From Opitutaceae bacterium (GTDB taxonomy: Bacteria; Verrucomicrobiota; Verrucomicrobiia; Opitutales; Opitutaceae), in contig JANQKV010000001.1 of assembly GCA_028280945.1 (NCBI GenBank), positions 163,055 to 227,054 of the forward strand: a stretch of DNA of 64,000 nt, given 5' to 3'. Under the pieces are notes generated by a model, which was not told the DNA's origin, did no database searches, and was given only the letters and a program-made list of their open reading frames with translations. A program made the translations under genes and the position numbers. Below are positions 1 to 8,857 of the stretch, one piece after another. Numbering within the stretch: position 1 is the first letter of the stretch; the number at the start of each line of letters is the position of its first letter.

Positions 1-35
1 AGAGGTCACAGATTCGAGTTCTGTAGGGTCCACCA
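1..35 (+). tRNA. 3' end of a tRNA (truncated by window start)
   Basis: T-arm acaga-ttcgagt-tctgt followed by 7-nt acceptor strand agggtcc, discriminator a and encoded CCA. Confidence 0.8.
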
Positions 36-185
36 GAATTTCTTCAACTTGTTGCAGAGGAATTAGATAGGGAGAGGAAATTCGATCGTTGGCCGGGCTG
101 ACTCAACGTGGGCGGGCGATTTGCGGGAGTGGTTTAACAATGTGGCTTGAATCCGCTGCGCCTCGTGACCTGATTGTCGCGTCCC

Positions 186-1844
186 ATGCTGCAGACCCTG
201 ACCATTCGAAACCTGGCGTTGTTGGAATCAGTGTCTTTGGAGTTCGAGCAGGGTTTCACGGCGGTGACTGGAGAAACCGGTGCGGGCAAGAGCGTCTTGT
301 TGGGAGCGTTAAGCCTGCTGGCGGGGCAGCGGGTGGATAAGTCGGTGATCCGGCAGGGGGCGGATGTGTGCGAGGTCGAGGCGGCGCTGTGGTTCGAAGA
401 CACCACGTCGCTGGATGTGCTGCTGGATGAACTGGATTTGCCGCCATGTGAAGACGGGGTGTTGTTGCTCAAGCGCAGCATTTCCCGCCAGCGTGCCCCC
501 AAGATCAGCGTCAACGGCAGCATGACCACCCTCAGCAATCTACAGGAATTGGGTGAGGCATGGATCGATTTTCACGGCCCAAGCGAACCCCGGCGGCTGC
601 TAAAGGGTTCGTGCCAATTGGAACTGCTCGATCTCTTCGCGCAGCATCAAAAGAGCGTGGAGGCTTACCGTGCGGATTATGAGGCCTGGCGCAAAGCGGT
701 GGACGAACGCGCACGTTTGGCGACGCAGGAAAAACTGGCGCCGGACCAAATTGCCTTCCTGCAGGATCAACTCACGCAATTGGACGCCTTGAACTTGGAT
801 TTGTCAGCGGTCGAGGAATTGGAACGGGACTTCAATCGCGTGAGCCAGGCGCAGGAACTACTGGGATTGGCCCAAGAGCTCGAACACGGGTTGAACGGCG
901 ACGATGGTCTGGCCGCACGCTTGGCGCCCTTGCTGCGTGCGGCGCAGGACCTCGCGGAGTTGGATCCGGGCAGCCACGGATTGGCCGAGCGGGTGCAGGC
1001 CTTGGGGATCGAGATCGCTGAGTTGGCGCGGGATTACGCAGGCTTGGGAGCGGATCTTCAGTTTGAACCCGCCGAGGTGGAATCGCTGCACAGCCGCATG
1101 AACGCCTGGCTGGACGCCAAGCGCAAATACGGCCCGGACCCGATTGTCGTGGCGCAAGCGCGGGAGGAGCTGCGCGCGAAGATTGATTCCCAAGGCGACA
1201 TCGACGGAGCGCTGGCTCGTCAGGATGTCAAGGTGGCTGAGCTTCTTGAGGCCGCCTCCCGGTGGGCGGCAAAGCTGACGCAACAACGATCGAAGGCTGC
1301 CAAAAAACTCGCCGGAGTCGTCGCCGAATCGATTGCCCAACTCGGGTTCAAGAAAGCCGAGTTCGCTATCGAAATTGTGCCCCTTGCTGAACTGAGGCCC
1401 ACGGGTGATTCTTCGGTTGAGTTCATGTTTTCCCCCAACGTGGGCGAAGAGGTGCGGCCGTTGCACAAGATCGCCTCCAGTGGTGAGCTGGCCCGGGTGA
1501 TGTTGGCTTTGAAGACGGTCCTGGCGAAAATTGATGCCGTCCCGGTTTTGGTGTTTGATGAAGTCGACTCAAACGTTGGCGGGGAAATCGGCCGGATCGT
1601 TGGTCAGAAAATGGCAGAGATCGGGCAGAACCATCAGGTGATCTGCGTGACGCATTTGCCCCAGGTGGCGGCGCAGGGTCAGTCGCACCTGGTGGTCGAG
1701 AAGGACCAATCCAAGGATCGTGTCGAGGTTACCATTCGCCCGATCCATGCGGAGGCGAATGATCGCGTCGACGAGTTGGCCCGGATGCTGGGTGACCGCA
1801 AGGCGGCCAGTGCGCGGGCCCACGCCAGCGAACTGTTGGGCTAA
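186..1844 (+). CDS. recN: DNA repair protein RecN
   Basis: MLQTLTIRNLALLESVSLEFEQGFTAVTGETGAGKSVLLGAL (Walker A), C-terminal SSGELARVMLALK...VLVFDEVDSNVGGEIG; upstream TTG start also possible at 174. Confidence 0.95.
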   Translation: MLQTLTIRNLALLESVSLEFEQGFTAVTGETGAGKSVLLGALSLLAGQRVDKSVIRQGADVCEVEAALWFEDTTSLDVLLDELDLPPCEDGVLLLKRSISRQRAPKISVNGSMTTLSNLQELGEAWIDFHGPSEPRRLLKGSCQLELLDLFAQHQKSVEAYRADYEAWRKAVDERARLATQEKLAPDQIAFLQDQLTQLDALNLDLSAVEELERDFNRVSQAQELLGLAQELEHGLNGDDGLAARLAPLLRAAQDLAELDPGSHGLAERVQALGIEIAELARDYAGLGADLQFEPAEVESLHSRMNAWLDAKRKYGPDPIVVAQAREELRAKIDSQGDIDGALARQDVKVAELLEAASRWAAKLTQQRSKAAKKLAGVVAESIAQLGFKKAEFAIEIVPLAELRPTGDSSVEFMFSPNVGEEVRPLHKIASSGELARVMLALKTVLAKIDAVPVLVFDEVDSNVGGEIGRIVGQKMAEIGQNHQVICVTHLPQVAAQGQSHLVVEKDQSKDRVEVTIRPIHAEANDRVDELARMLGDRKAASARAHASELLG

Positions 1845-1872
1845 TCGGTGCGAGCCTGTTCCGGTTGCCGGC

Positions 1873-2868
1873 TTATGCGATCGGTCGGCAGAGGGCACGC
1901 AGGTTTTCGGGCGGGGTGCCGGAGGGTATTTCGCAACCGGCATTGACCATAAACCTAGCGCCGGCGAGCTGGGCACAGGCCAGGGTTTTCGCCGCGATCT
2001 CCTCCGGTTGACCAAAGCGCAGGTCGGCCACCGGATTGTGATTGCCGGCCAGGACCACGTCGGGCCCGAAGACGTCGCGCGCTTCATTGAGATCCACCAT
2101 GTGATCACAGTCCAGGATGTCGATGGGCAGCTCCTTGAGCTTGGGCCAGAGGTGTTGGGTCTGACCGCAGATATGCAGGCGCACGAAGACCCCGGCGTTC
2201 TTGATCGCTTGCATCAGCCGCTGCTGCCGCGGCCAGATCAGTTCGTCGTAGATGCCGGGCGAAATCTGACTGCAGATGGCGTCGCCGATGCCAATCGTGT
2301 CGGCCCCGGCCTCGATTTGAGCGAGGGCAAAATTGATTGAGGTTTGGGTGCACAGGTCGAGCAGCTCGGCACTGAGCTCGGGCTCTTCCATGAGGTCCAT
2401 GAGGAACTCGCTAAGGTCACGCACGTCCCCTGCCAGGGCGGCCGGTCCCTCGACCCACCCCATCACGCTGTAGCGGTCAGCGGTGCGTTCGCGGTAGAGT
2501 CGAATGGCATCGAGCCGGTCGCGCATGCGCTCGCTGGTGTGTGGATCGGGTACGGCAACACCCGAAAAATCCTCCACGTCGGCGAGGGGCGGAGACAGGC
2601 ATTCCGGCACACCGTTTTCGTGATATTGAATGATGGCTCCGAATCCCGCGGTTTCGCGGTAGGGGTCGGATATGCAGCTGAGTTGGTCGAACCCAAAATC
2701 CTCGGCGCAGCGGATGTTGGCTTCGACAAGCGTACGATAGTCCGAGGCGAATGCCGCATAGTTGCTGCCGATGTATTCGGCGGCAAATTGCATCACGATT
2801 GGTATACGGGCGGGGTGATCGACCGGTTCTCCGGCGAGAGTGGCGCGATAACGTTGGGAGGGGGTCAT
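1873..2868 (-). CDS. uroporphyrinogen decarboxylase-family protein (MtaA/CmuA-like methyltransferase fold)
   Basis: ORF translation resembles UroD/MtaA family (GWVEGPAALAGDVRDLSEFLMDLMEEPE..., HICGQTQHLWPKLKELPIDILDCDHMVDL). Confidence 0.8.
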   Translation of the reverse strand: MTPSQRYRATLAGEPVDHPARIPIVMQFAAEYIGSNYAAFASDYRTLVEANIRCAEDFGFDQLSCISDPYRETAGFGAIIQYHENGVPECLSPPLADVEDFSGVAVPDPHTSERMRDRLDAIRLYRERTADRYSVMGWVEGPAALAGDVRDLSEFLMDLMEEPELSAELLDLCTQTSINFALAQIEAGADTIGIGDAICSQISPGIYDELIWPRQQRLMQAIKNAGVFVRLHICGQTQHLWPKLKELPIDILDCDHMVDLNEARDVFGPDVVLAGNHNPVADLRFGQPEEIAAKTLACAQLAGARFMVNAGCEIPSGTPPENLRALCRPIA

Positions 2869-3785
2869 GCGGACAGGGCTCTTAATTGGCGGACGGCGTC
2901 GTCGAGGTGCGATTCATGGTCGTCGTGGGCGATGATAACAACCCGGGCCTCGCGCGTCGGATCACAGGGTTTGATGATCGCAGTGCTTACGGTGCGCTGA
3001 ATCTCGCGCCAACCTTCGGCGGTTTGCACGTGTCCTTTGACGCGCAGTATTTCCGACGGCAGGGCTTCCAACCATGACCGCAGGGCACCGACCGAAGGGG
3101 TGTGACGGATTTTTACGGTTTTGGTGGTGAAGGGGTTCGCATCACACTCGTGCAGTGGAGCCGATGGCAGGGAATCGGTGGGCCGAAGCCCGTTGAGGTT
3201 AAAATCCAGCCGACAGTGCTCGGCCTCCATGACCTGGGTGCGCGGGTTGGCTTGTTGCACCAGGGAACGGGTCTCCTGGATCTGAGCGGGGGTGGCGAGG
3301 TCGGTCTGGTTGATGATGAGAACATCACACGCCTGCACCTGTGCCTGCACCGAGGTCAGGTTTTCGTGCAGTTGCGGGAAACGGGCGGGGGCGACGATGT
3401 TGACGATCTGCTGGATCTGAAACGATTCGCTCAACCCGTGTTCCTGCATCAGTTCGCCGATGGCGGAAGGATCGGCGATGCCACTGGTTTCGATCACCAC
3501 TTGGTCGACGGTTTTCGCCTCGTGCAGCGCAGTGACGTGCTCGCGCATGAGCCGAACGAAGTCACCGGCCTTGCATTCGCAGAACAGACTGCCGCCCACC
3601 ACGGAATGCACCGGCACATTGGTGAGCGACAAAGTCGTGCCGTCGACGCTTTGCCGTGCGAATTCGTTGACGAGAAAGAGCAGTTTTTTCTGCGGGTTGC
3701 GCTCGGCGAGGCGAAGCAGGAAAGTCGTTTTTCCGCTGCCCAAAAAACCGGTGACCAACGTCACGGGGATGCGCGCCTTGGCCAT
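2865..3785 (-). CDS. CobW/G3E family GTPase (COG0523-like)
   Basis: Walker A VTGFLGSGKTTFLLRLAER, ETSGIADPSAI motif; FCECK in place of the canonical CxCC. Confidence 0.88.
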   Translation of the reverse strand: MAKARIPVTLVTGFLGSGKTTFLLRLAERNPQKKLLFLVNEFARQSVDGTTLSLTNVPVHSVVGGSLFCECKAGDFVRLMREHVTALHEAKTVDQVVIETSGIADPSAIGELMQEHGLSESFQIQQIVNIVAPARFPQLHENLTSVQAQVQACDVLIINQTDLATPAQIQETRSLVQQANPRTQVMEAEHCRLDFNLNGLRPTDSLPSAPLHECDANPFTTKTVKIRHTPSVGALRSWLEALPSEILRVKGHVQTAEGWREIQRTVSTAIIKPCDPTREARVVIIAHDDHESHLDDAVRQLRALSA

Positions 3786-3793
3786 CAGTTGGA

Positions 3794-5230
3794 CTAGTTG
3801 TTTTTCGCGGCCGCGGCCTCTGCGAGGGTGGCCACCAATTTGCTTCGGTCCGGAATGATGGAGGCGAACTTCTCCTGGCCATCGACGCAGATACTGGGGA
3901 TGGCGGAAACGGAGAGCTTGGTCATGTAACCCAAACCATCACGTTCGGTGATTTTGTGCTCGCGGACGGTGGCGCGGCCGTCGAATGCGCGAGCGGCCTC
4001 CTGGGCGGACTTGACCATGTAGGCGCAGGGGGCGCATCCGGCGGAGTCCAGGGTGACAACGTCGATAATGACTTCCGATTGTTCGGCATAGGTCGGCACC
4101 GTGATATCGTCGAAGCTGTCAGTGGACTCCTTGCTCGGCAGTTGGCGGGCAACGTCAAGTTGGTAGGGATCGTGCACCAGGGTGGCCACGGCCTCCAGAT
4201 TGGCGGGCGGCACGGCGTAAGGCAGGTCGCACCCTGGAGCCAGAATAAAGCCGGGTTCAGTGCCGGCTTGATCAAGACAGCGCAGCACATCCCGCCGGGC
4301 ATCGTCGGCATCGCCCAGGAGCAGCACGACGGTGAGTTGCAGGTTGCCGCCGAAGGACTTGCCGCCGGCCCGAGCGATTCGGCCGAGTTCGGCGAGGTCC
4401 ACGTTTTCATCCACTGAAAGATTGTCGCAATTTGTGGCGGCCATGGCCTCGAGGTTGCGGGTGGCGTTTCCGCAGACGAAGAGGGAAGACAGTTTGCCGC
4501 GTTCCCGCACGTGGTCGAAGATCTTGTTGAGCGCCGGGGCCACGAACTGGGTGAAGTGGTTGGGCCCGATCTGGCTGACCATGGGATCGACCACGGCGAT
4601 AACATCGATGCCCGCCTCGATGTAGGCGTCCACCATTTGGCAGGCGATGTCGGCGCAATAATCGAGGAGGCGGGGAACATCCTCCTCCTCGTCGAACATG
4701 TCCATCAACACATCGTCTCCCCGCAGGTGAAGCGCGAGGGTGAGGGGGCCGGTAAGCAGTCCGTAGAGGGCCACGGATTCACCAAACTTCGCCTGGCAGC
4801 GTCTGACTGCATCGAGCACCAGGGGGAGTCGTCCGGCTTCGGCCGAGAACTTGGGCAGCCCGGAGAGATTGTAGTCTTCCCCCAGGGGATGAGAGGCCAC
4901 GGAGGGCGGGGTTTCCTTGGCCCAGACCAATTCGCAGCCGAGGATCTCCGCCTCCAACTGGAGGTCGAATACGACGGGCAAACCATCGGGCCGGTAGCGC
5001 TCGACGGCGGTGGTGAGCCCATCGACGATGGCATCGCTGCTTTGCAGGTAGGCCGTGGCGTCGTGGCCAACCAAAGCGCCGCCATGCACGCCGACAAAAG
5101 GCACCCAGGGGGTGCGGGAGACAGGTTGGCCGCGGAGGGCGGCGAGGAGTATTTCTTTGCCGGAATTCATCAGGGAGGGATCAGGAGTGGGGGGATTTAT
5201 GAAGAGATGGTCTTCGAGTGACACAGCCAC
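3794..5230 (-). CDS. UroD-family methyltransferase fused to C-terminal thioredoxin-like domain
   Basis: N-terminal UroD-like region (VFDLQLEAEILGCELVW..., VDPMVSQIGPNHF...FVCGNATRNLEAM) and C-terminal IIDVVTLDSAGCAPCAYMVKSAQEAAR...SAIPSICVDG. Confidence 0.85.
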   Translation of the reverse strand: MAVSLEDHLFINPPTPDPSLMNSGKEILLAALRGQPVSRTPWVPFVGVHGGALVGHDATAYLQSSDAIVDGLTTAVERYRPDGLPVVFDLQLEAEILGCELVWAKETPPSVASHPLGEDYNLSGLPKFSAEAGRLPLVLDAVRRCQAKFGESVALYGLLTGPLTLALHLRGDDVLMDMFDEEEDVPRLLDYCADIACQMVDAYIEAGIDVIAVVDPMVSQIGPNHFTQFVAPALNKIFDHVRERGKLSSLFVCGNATRNLEAMAATNCDNLSVDENVDLAELGRIARAGGKSFGGNLQLTVVLLLGDADDARRDVLRCLDQAGTEPGFILAPGCDLPYAVPPANLEAVATLVHDPYQLDVARQLPSKESTDSFDDITVPTYAEQSEVIIDVVTLDSAGCAPCAYMVKSAQEAARAFDGRATVREHKITERDGLGYMTKLSVSAIPSICVDGQEKFASIIPDRSKLVATLAEAAAAKNN

Positions 5231-5351
5231 GATAGCACTCTGGAAACTCCGCCACTGCGCGCGGTTTGTTTTGATTTGTTCGTTGATTGGTAAAGTCGCT
5301 ACGCGCCCAAAGTGCAGAAGTCGGCCCCCTTAAGACCCGCTCTTGGCACAT

Positions 5352-5380
5352 TTGTCACGTTACAGTCACCCGACTGTGAC
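5352..5380 (+). promoter_or_regulatory. putative PHO box (three heptamers at 11-bp period)
   Basis: TTGTCAC-GTTA-CAGTCAC-CCGA-CTGTGAC; resembles CTGTCAT-N4-CTGTCAT architecture. Confidence 0.55.
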
Positions 5381-5423
5381 AACTGACCGTCTTAGTAGCG
5401 GCCCGTGGGGAAATCCCACGGAT

Positions 5424-6578
5424 GTGAAAATCGCAATCGTCTCCGAAACCTTTCCGCCTGAAGTAAATGGAGTTGCGATGACCTTCGGGGTCATTGCCGG
5501 TGAGCTGGGCCGCCGAGGTCACGAAATCAAAGTCTACCGCCCAAACCGGGATGACCTGCCCGAGCCCGGATCGGAACCACACTATACCCAGGTCCCGATG
5601 CCGGGCATGAATATTCCAGGCTACCCCCTGTTGCGGTTGGGTTGGCCGGCTCGGGGGAAGCTCACTCGCCATTGGCGCGATGATCGGCCCGACTTGGTGC
5701 ACGTGGTGACGGAAGGGCCGCTGGGAGCCACCGGCGTGAGTGCGGCCCGCGAGCTGGGGATCCCGGTGACTTCGAGCTTTCACACCAATTTCCATGCCTA
5801 CACCAAGAACTACGGTTTCGCTCTGATGAACCGATTGGTCTTGGGATGGCTGCGCCGGGTGCACAACCGCACGCGTCGCACGTTTGCCCCCACGGACGAG
5901 CTCTGCGCCGAACTGACGGAGATGGGTTTTAACGACACGTCGCTCCTTTCACGCGGCATCGACATCGCGTGTTTTTCCCCCAGTCGACGAAGCGATGAGC
6001 TTCGAGCTGAGTGGGGAGTTCAGCCCGGCGAACGGGTGGTGCTGCATGTCGGGCGCATGGCTCCGGAAAAGAATTATGAGTTGCTGTTCAAGGTCTATGC
6101 GGCGATGCGCGAGGTGGACCCGCTGCTGAAATTTGTCCTGGCGGGCGACGGTCCGGTGAAGGACCAACTCATGGGTGAGCATCCCGAGTGCATTTTTGCC
6201 GGATTCTATTCGCGGGAGGAGATCGGACGCTACTATGCGTCGGCCGACCTCTACATCCACGCGAGTCTTACCGAGACGTTTGGCAATGTGCTGACTGAAG
6301 CGATGGCCAGTGGCCTGGCCGTGGCGGGCTTCGATTACGCGGCCGGACGACAGTTCATTCGCGATGGTGAAAACGGGTTGTTGGTGCCGTGCGATGACGA
6401 TGAGGCGTTGATCGAGGCCGGACGCCGCCTGGCCGGAAATCGTGACCTTTGCCTACAGCTCGGCCAAGCCGCGCGCGATGGTTTCGAAAATCAATCTTGG
6501 GAAAAAGTGATCACCAAATTTGAAAACGACCTGCTGCGTGAAGCGGGCAAACTCAACGAATCATGCGGCGCGTTTTGA
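5424..6578 (+). CDS. GT4-family glycosyltransferase (MgtA/Agt/SQD2-like)
   Basis: MKIAIVSETFPPEVNGVAMT..., HVVTEGPLGATG, SLTETFGNVLTEAMASGLAV; GTG start at 5424 chosen because the longer ORF overlaps the putative regulatory repeats. Confidence 0.88.
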   Translation: MKIAIVSETFPPEVNGVAMTFGVIAGELGRRGHEIKVYRPNRDDLPEPGSEPHYTQVPMPGMNIPGYPLLRLGWPARGKLTRHWRDDRPDLVHVVTEGPLGATGVSAARELGIPVTSSFHTNFHAYTKNYGFALMNRLVLGWLRRVHNRTRRTFAPTDELCAELTEMGFNDTSLLSRGIDIACFSPSRRSDELRAEWGVQPGERVVLHVGRMAPEKNYELLFKVYAAMREVDPLLKFVLAGDGPVKDQLMGEHPECIFAGFYSREEIGRYYASADLYIHASLTETFGNVLTEAMASGLAVAGFDYAAGRQFIRDGENGLLVPCDDDEALIEAGRRLAGNRDLCLQLGQAARDGFENQSWEKVITKFENDLLREAGKLNESCGAF

Positions 6579-7735
6579 TTCTCTCGGCCAGCTACGGGGA
6601 AGGTCACAATGCGGCCGCCCGGAGCCTGGTGACCGCATTTGATCAACTGCACGGCGAGGGCACGGCCGACCTGCAGGATCCTCTCGCTGAAACGGCTCCG
6701 CGGCGTGACCGGTTGGCGCGCTCGGCCTACTATTTTGCCATCAACCGTCTGCCGCGGGCTTGGAGCGCGTTTTACGCGTGGCTCGACCGCACCAAACCGC
6801 TGCCGCGGTATTTGGGCCTGCTCGAGCGGGAATCAGCGTGGCTGGAGCAACACGTCCGGGCCACCCGACCCCAGGCGGTGCTGTGCACTTATCCGATCTT
6901 TGCGTTCATCTTTCAACGCCTGGCGAAGGAGCGGGGAATCGACGTGCCACTTTACAACGTCGTGACCGACTCCATCAGCATCAACTCCATGTGGTGGCTA
7001 GCCCCCTGCGCGGGGTGGTTTTTGCCCAATGAAGACTCTGCCGAAGTCGTGCGCTCGGTGGGGACTTTGGCCGAGAAAGTCCACGTGAAGGGTTTTCCCG
7101 TGCCGCCACTCTTTGCCGACGCCAGCCAGCGACTGGAGCCTCCCAATCTCTCCCGGGGAGCAACTCCGCGGGTGCTTTACATCATCAATTCCGGGGCCAG
7201 CCACGCTTTGGAAACCGCAACGCGTTTGATTCGGGAAACGGGCTGGGAACTCACTTTTGCGGTCGGTCGAGATAAGAACCTGCGCAAGAAAATCGCCGGG
7301 CTCGCCCAAAATCGACCCGTGCCGGTTGAGGTGCTGGGTTGGACAGACCGGATTCCCGAGCTACTGATGACTCACCACGCCGTGATCAGCAAAGCCGGTG
7401 GCGCAACCACGCAGGAATCAATCGCCGCGCATTGCCCGATGATCGTGAATCAGGTCGTGCCCGGACAGGAGGAGGGCAACTACGAGTTGTTGCGGCGGCG
7501 TGACATTGGCGCACGAGCTGATTCACCGACTGAGATTCTCAACGCTCTACGCGGAGCATTCGCCCGCAACGCGCTGGTGTGGGAAGGCTGGCATGAACGC
7601 GTGCAACAGCTCGCCCGGCCGCGCGCGGCGCTCGACATTGCGGAGTTTGTGGCCGCCAATGGTTCCGGCTCGAACCCTGACACGGATTTCCCCCTTCAAC
7701 CCATCACCTCGAACTCCTCCCCGGCTCATGGATAA
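6563..7735 (+). CDS. MGDG synthase-like (GT28-type) glycosyltransferase
   Basis: RRVLILSASYGEGHNAAARSLVTAF, C-terminal VISKAGGATTQESIAAHCPMIVNQVVPGQEEGN. Confidence 0.85.
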   Translation: MRRVLILSASYGEGHNAAARSLVTAFDQLHGEGTADLQDPLAETAPRRDRLARSAYYFAINRLPRAWSAFYAWLDRTKPLPRYLGLLERESAWLEQHVRATRPQAVLCTYPIFAFIFQRLAKERGIDVPLYNVVTDSISINSMWWLAPCAGWFLPNEDSAEVVRSVGTLAEKVHVKGFPVPPLFADASQRLEPPNLSRGATPRVLYIINSGASHALETATRLIRETGWELTFAVGRDKNLRKKIAGLAQNRPVPVEVLGWTDRIPELLMTHHAVISKAGGATTQESIAAHCPMIVNQVVPGQEEGNYELLRRRDIGARADSPTEILNALRGAFARNALVWEGWHERVQQLARPRAALDIAEFVAANGSGSNPDTDFPLQPITSNSSPAHG

Positions 7736-8576
7736 GAAGAACCTGCAGGTGCGAACCGTCATCATCTCGGATGTGCATCTAGGCACACCCGATTGTAAGA
7801 TCGAAGAAGTGAACCACTTCCTGCGACGCGTGCGTTGCGAGAAGCTCATCCTCAACGGCGACATTATCGACGGCTGGCAGCTGCGCCGGGCCGGTCGATG
7901 GACAAAAGCCCACACCCGTTTCGTGCGCATTGTGCTCAAGAAGCTCGAAAAACGTGATACCGAAATCGTATATCTGCGGGGCAACCACGACGATGTGCTG
8001 GCCAATTTCATGCCGCTCGAATTCGAGAACCTCTCGGTCGTTGAGGATTACGTGCACGAAGGGGCCGATCGGCGCTATCTGGTGTTGCACGGCGACGTGT
8101 TCGATACCGTGACCAAGAACTTTGTGTTCCTCGCCCACTTGGGCGACTGGGGTTACCGGGCACTGCTCAAACTCAACCGCGTTTACAACCATTGGCGGGC
8201 TTGGCGTGGCAAGGAATACTGGTCGCTCAGCAAGGCCATCAAGGCGCGGGTGAAAGAGGCCGTGAATCACGTGTCCAATTTCGAGGATCACATCGCTCAG
8301 CTTGCCAAGCAGCGTCACTGCAACGGTGTCATGTGCGGTCACATTCACACCCCGGCCGACAAGATGCTGGGTGACGTGCATTACCTTAACTCCGGCGACT
8401 GGGTCGAGTCTCTCACGGCGATCGTGGAGCATCTGGACGGACGTTTTGAACTCATCGAATTTGGCGACTTCACGAAGCGTTTCCCCATGCCCGACCAGCA
8501 GGAGCCGGAGGAATTGGTGCCCTTGCTGGAGATCAACACCAAGGAGCCCGAGTCGCCCAATGCATTGGCCGGGTGA
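7728..8576 (+). CDS. metallophosphoesterase, UDP-2,3-diacylglucosamine diphosphatase family (PlcP/LpxH-like)
   Basis: VRTVIISDVHLGTPDCK...LNGDIIDGWQLRR...LRGNHDD...VLHGDVFD...GHIHTPADK; ATG at 7728 overlaps preceding stop. Confidence 0.87.
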   Translation: MDKKNLQVRTVIISDVHLGTPDCKIEEVNHFLRRVRCEKLILNGDIIDGWQLRRAGRWTKAHTRFVRIVLKKLEKRDTEIVYLRGNHDDVLANFMPLEFENLSVVEDYVHEGADRRYLVLHGDVFDTVTKNFVFLAHLGDWGYRALLKLNRVYNHWRAWRGKEYWSLSKAIKARVKEAVNHVSNFEDHIAQLAKQRHCNGVMCGHIHTPADKMLGDVHYLNSGDWVESLTAIVEHLDGRFELIEFGDFTKRFPMPDQQEPEELVPLLEINTKEPESPNALAG

Positions 8577-8613
8577 TACAAAACGCGACCAAATCGCAAT
8601 CGGGTAAAACATC

Positions 8614-8664
8614 GTTCCACCAACCTGCAATGTTCGTATTACGAACATTGCAGGTTGGTGGAAC
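8614..8664. repeat. 51-nt perfect palindrome (25-bp arms), dispersed repeat copy 1
   Basis: GTTCCACCAACCTGCAATGTTCGTA-T-TACGAACATTGCAGGTTGGTGGAAC. Confidence 0.95.
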
Positions 8665-8745
8665 CCCTTGCATGAACGTTCGCTTCAGGCTTCGTCACCT
8701 CGTAGTGGTCGCTTAACACCAATCAATCAACGGCCTATTCCGAAA

Positions 8746-8770
8746 TGAATGTTCGTATTACGAACATTCA
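8746..8770. repeat. 25-nt perfect palindrome, dispersed repeat copy 2
   Basis: TGAATGTTCGTA-T-TACGAACATTCA. Confidence 0.95.
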
Positions 8771-8857
8771 CCGCGGTGGAGTTATTGCGTAATCGGTCAC
8801 TTCAGGGGCAAAGCCAGGGGCGCTGGCTACCGAGTGCCAGGGCGTAGGTTTGTAGTT

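Noticed and set aside
134-538. Long ORFs antisense to recN and many other antisense/out-of-frame ORFs across the window
   Set aside because: High-GC genome produces long shadow ORFs; none had recognisable domains and all overlap well-supported genes.
1873-2868. Annotation as HemE (haem biosynthesis)
   Set aside because: No other haem genes nearby, and pairing with a second UroD-like protein and a G3E GTPase favours a methyltransferase role.
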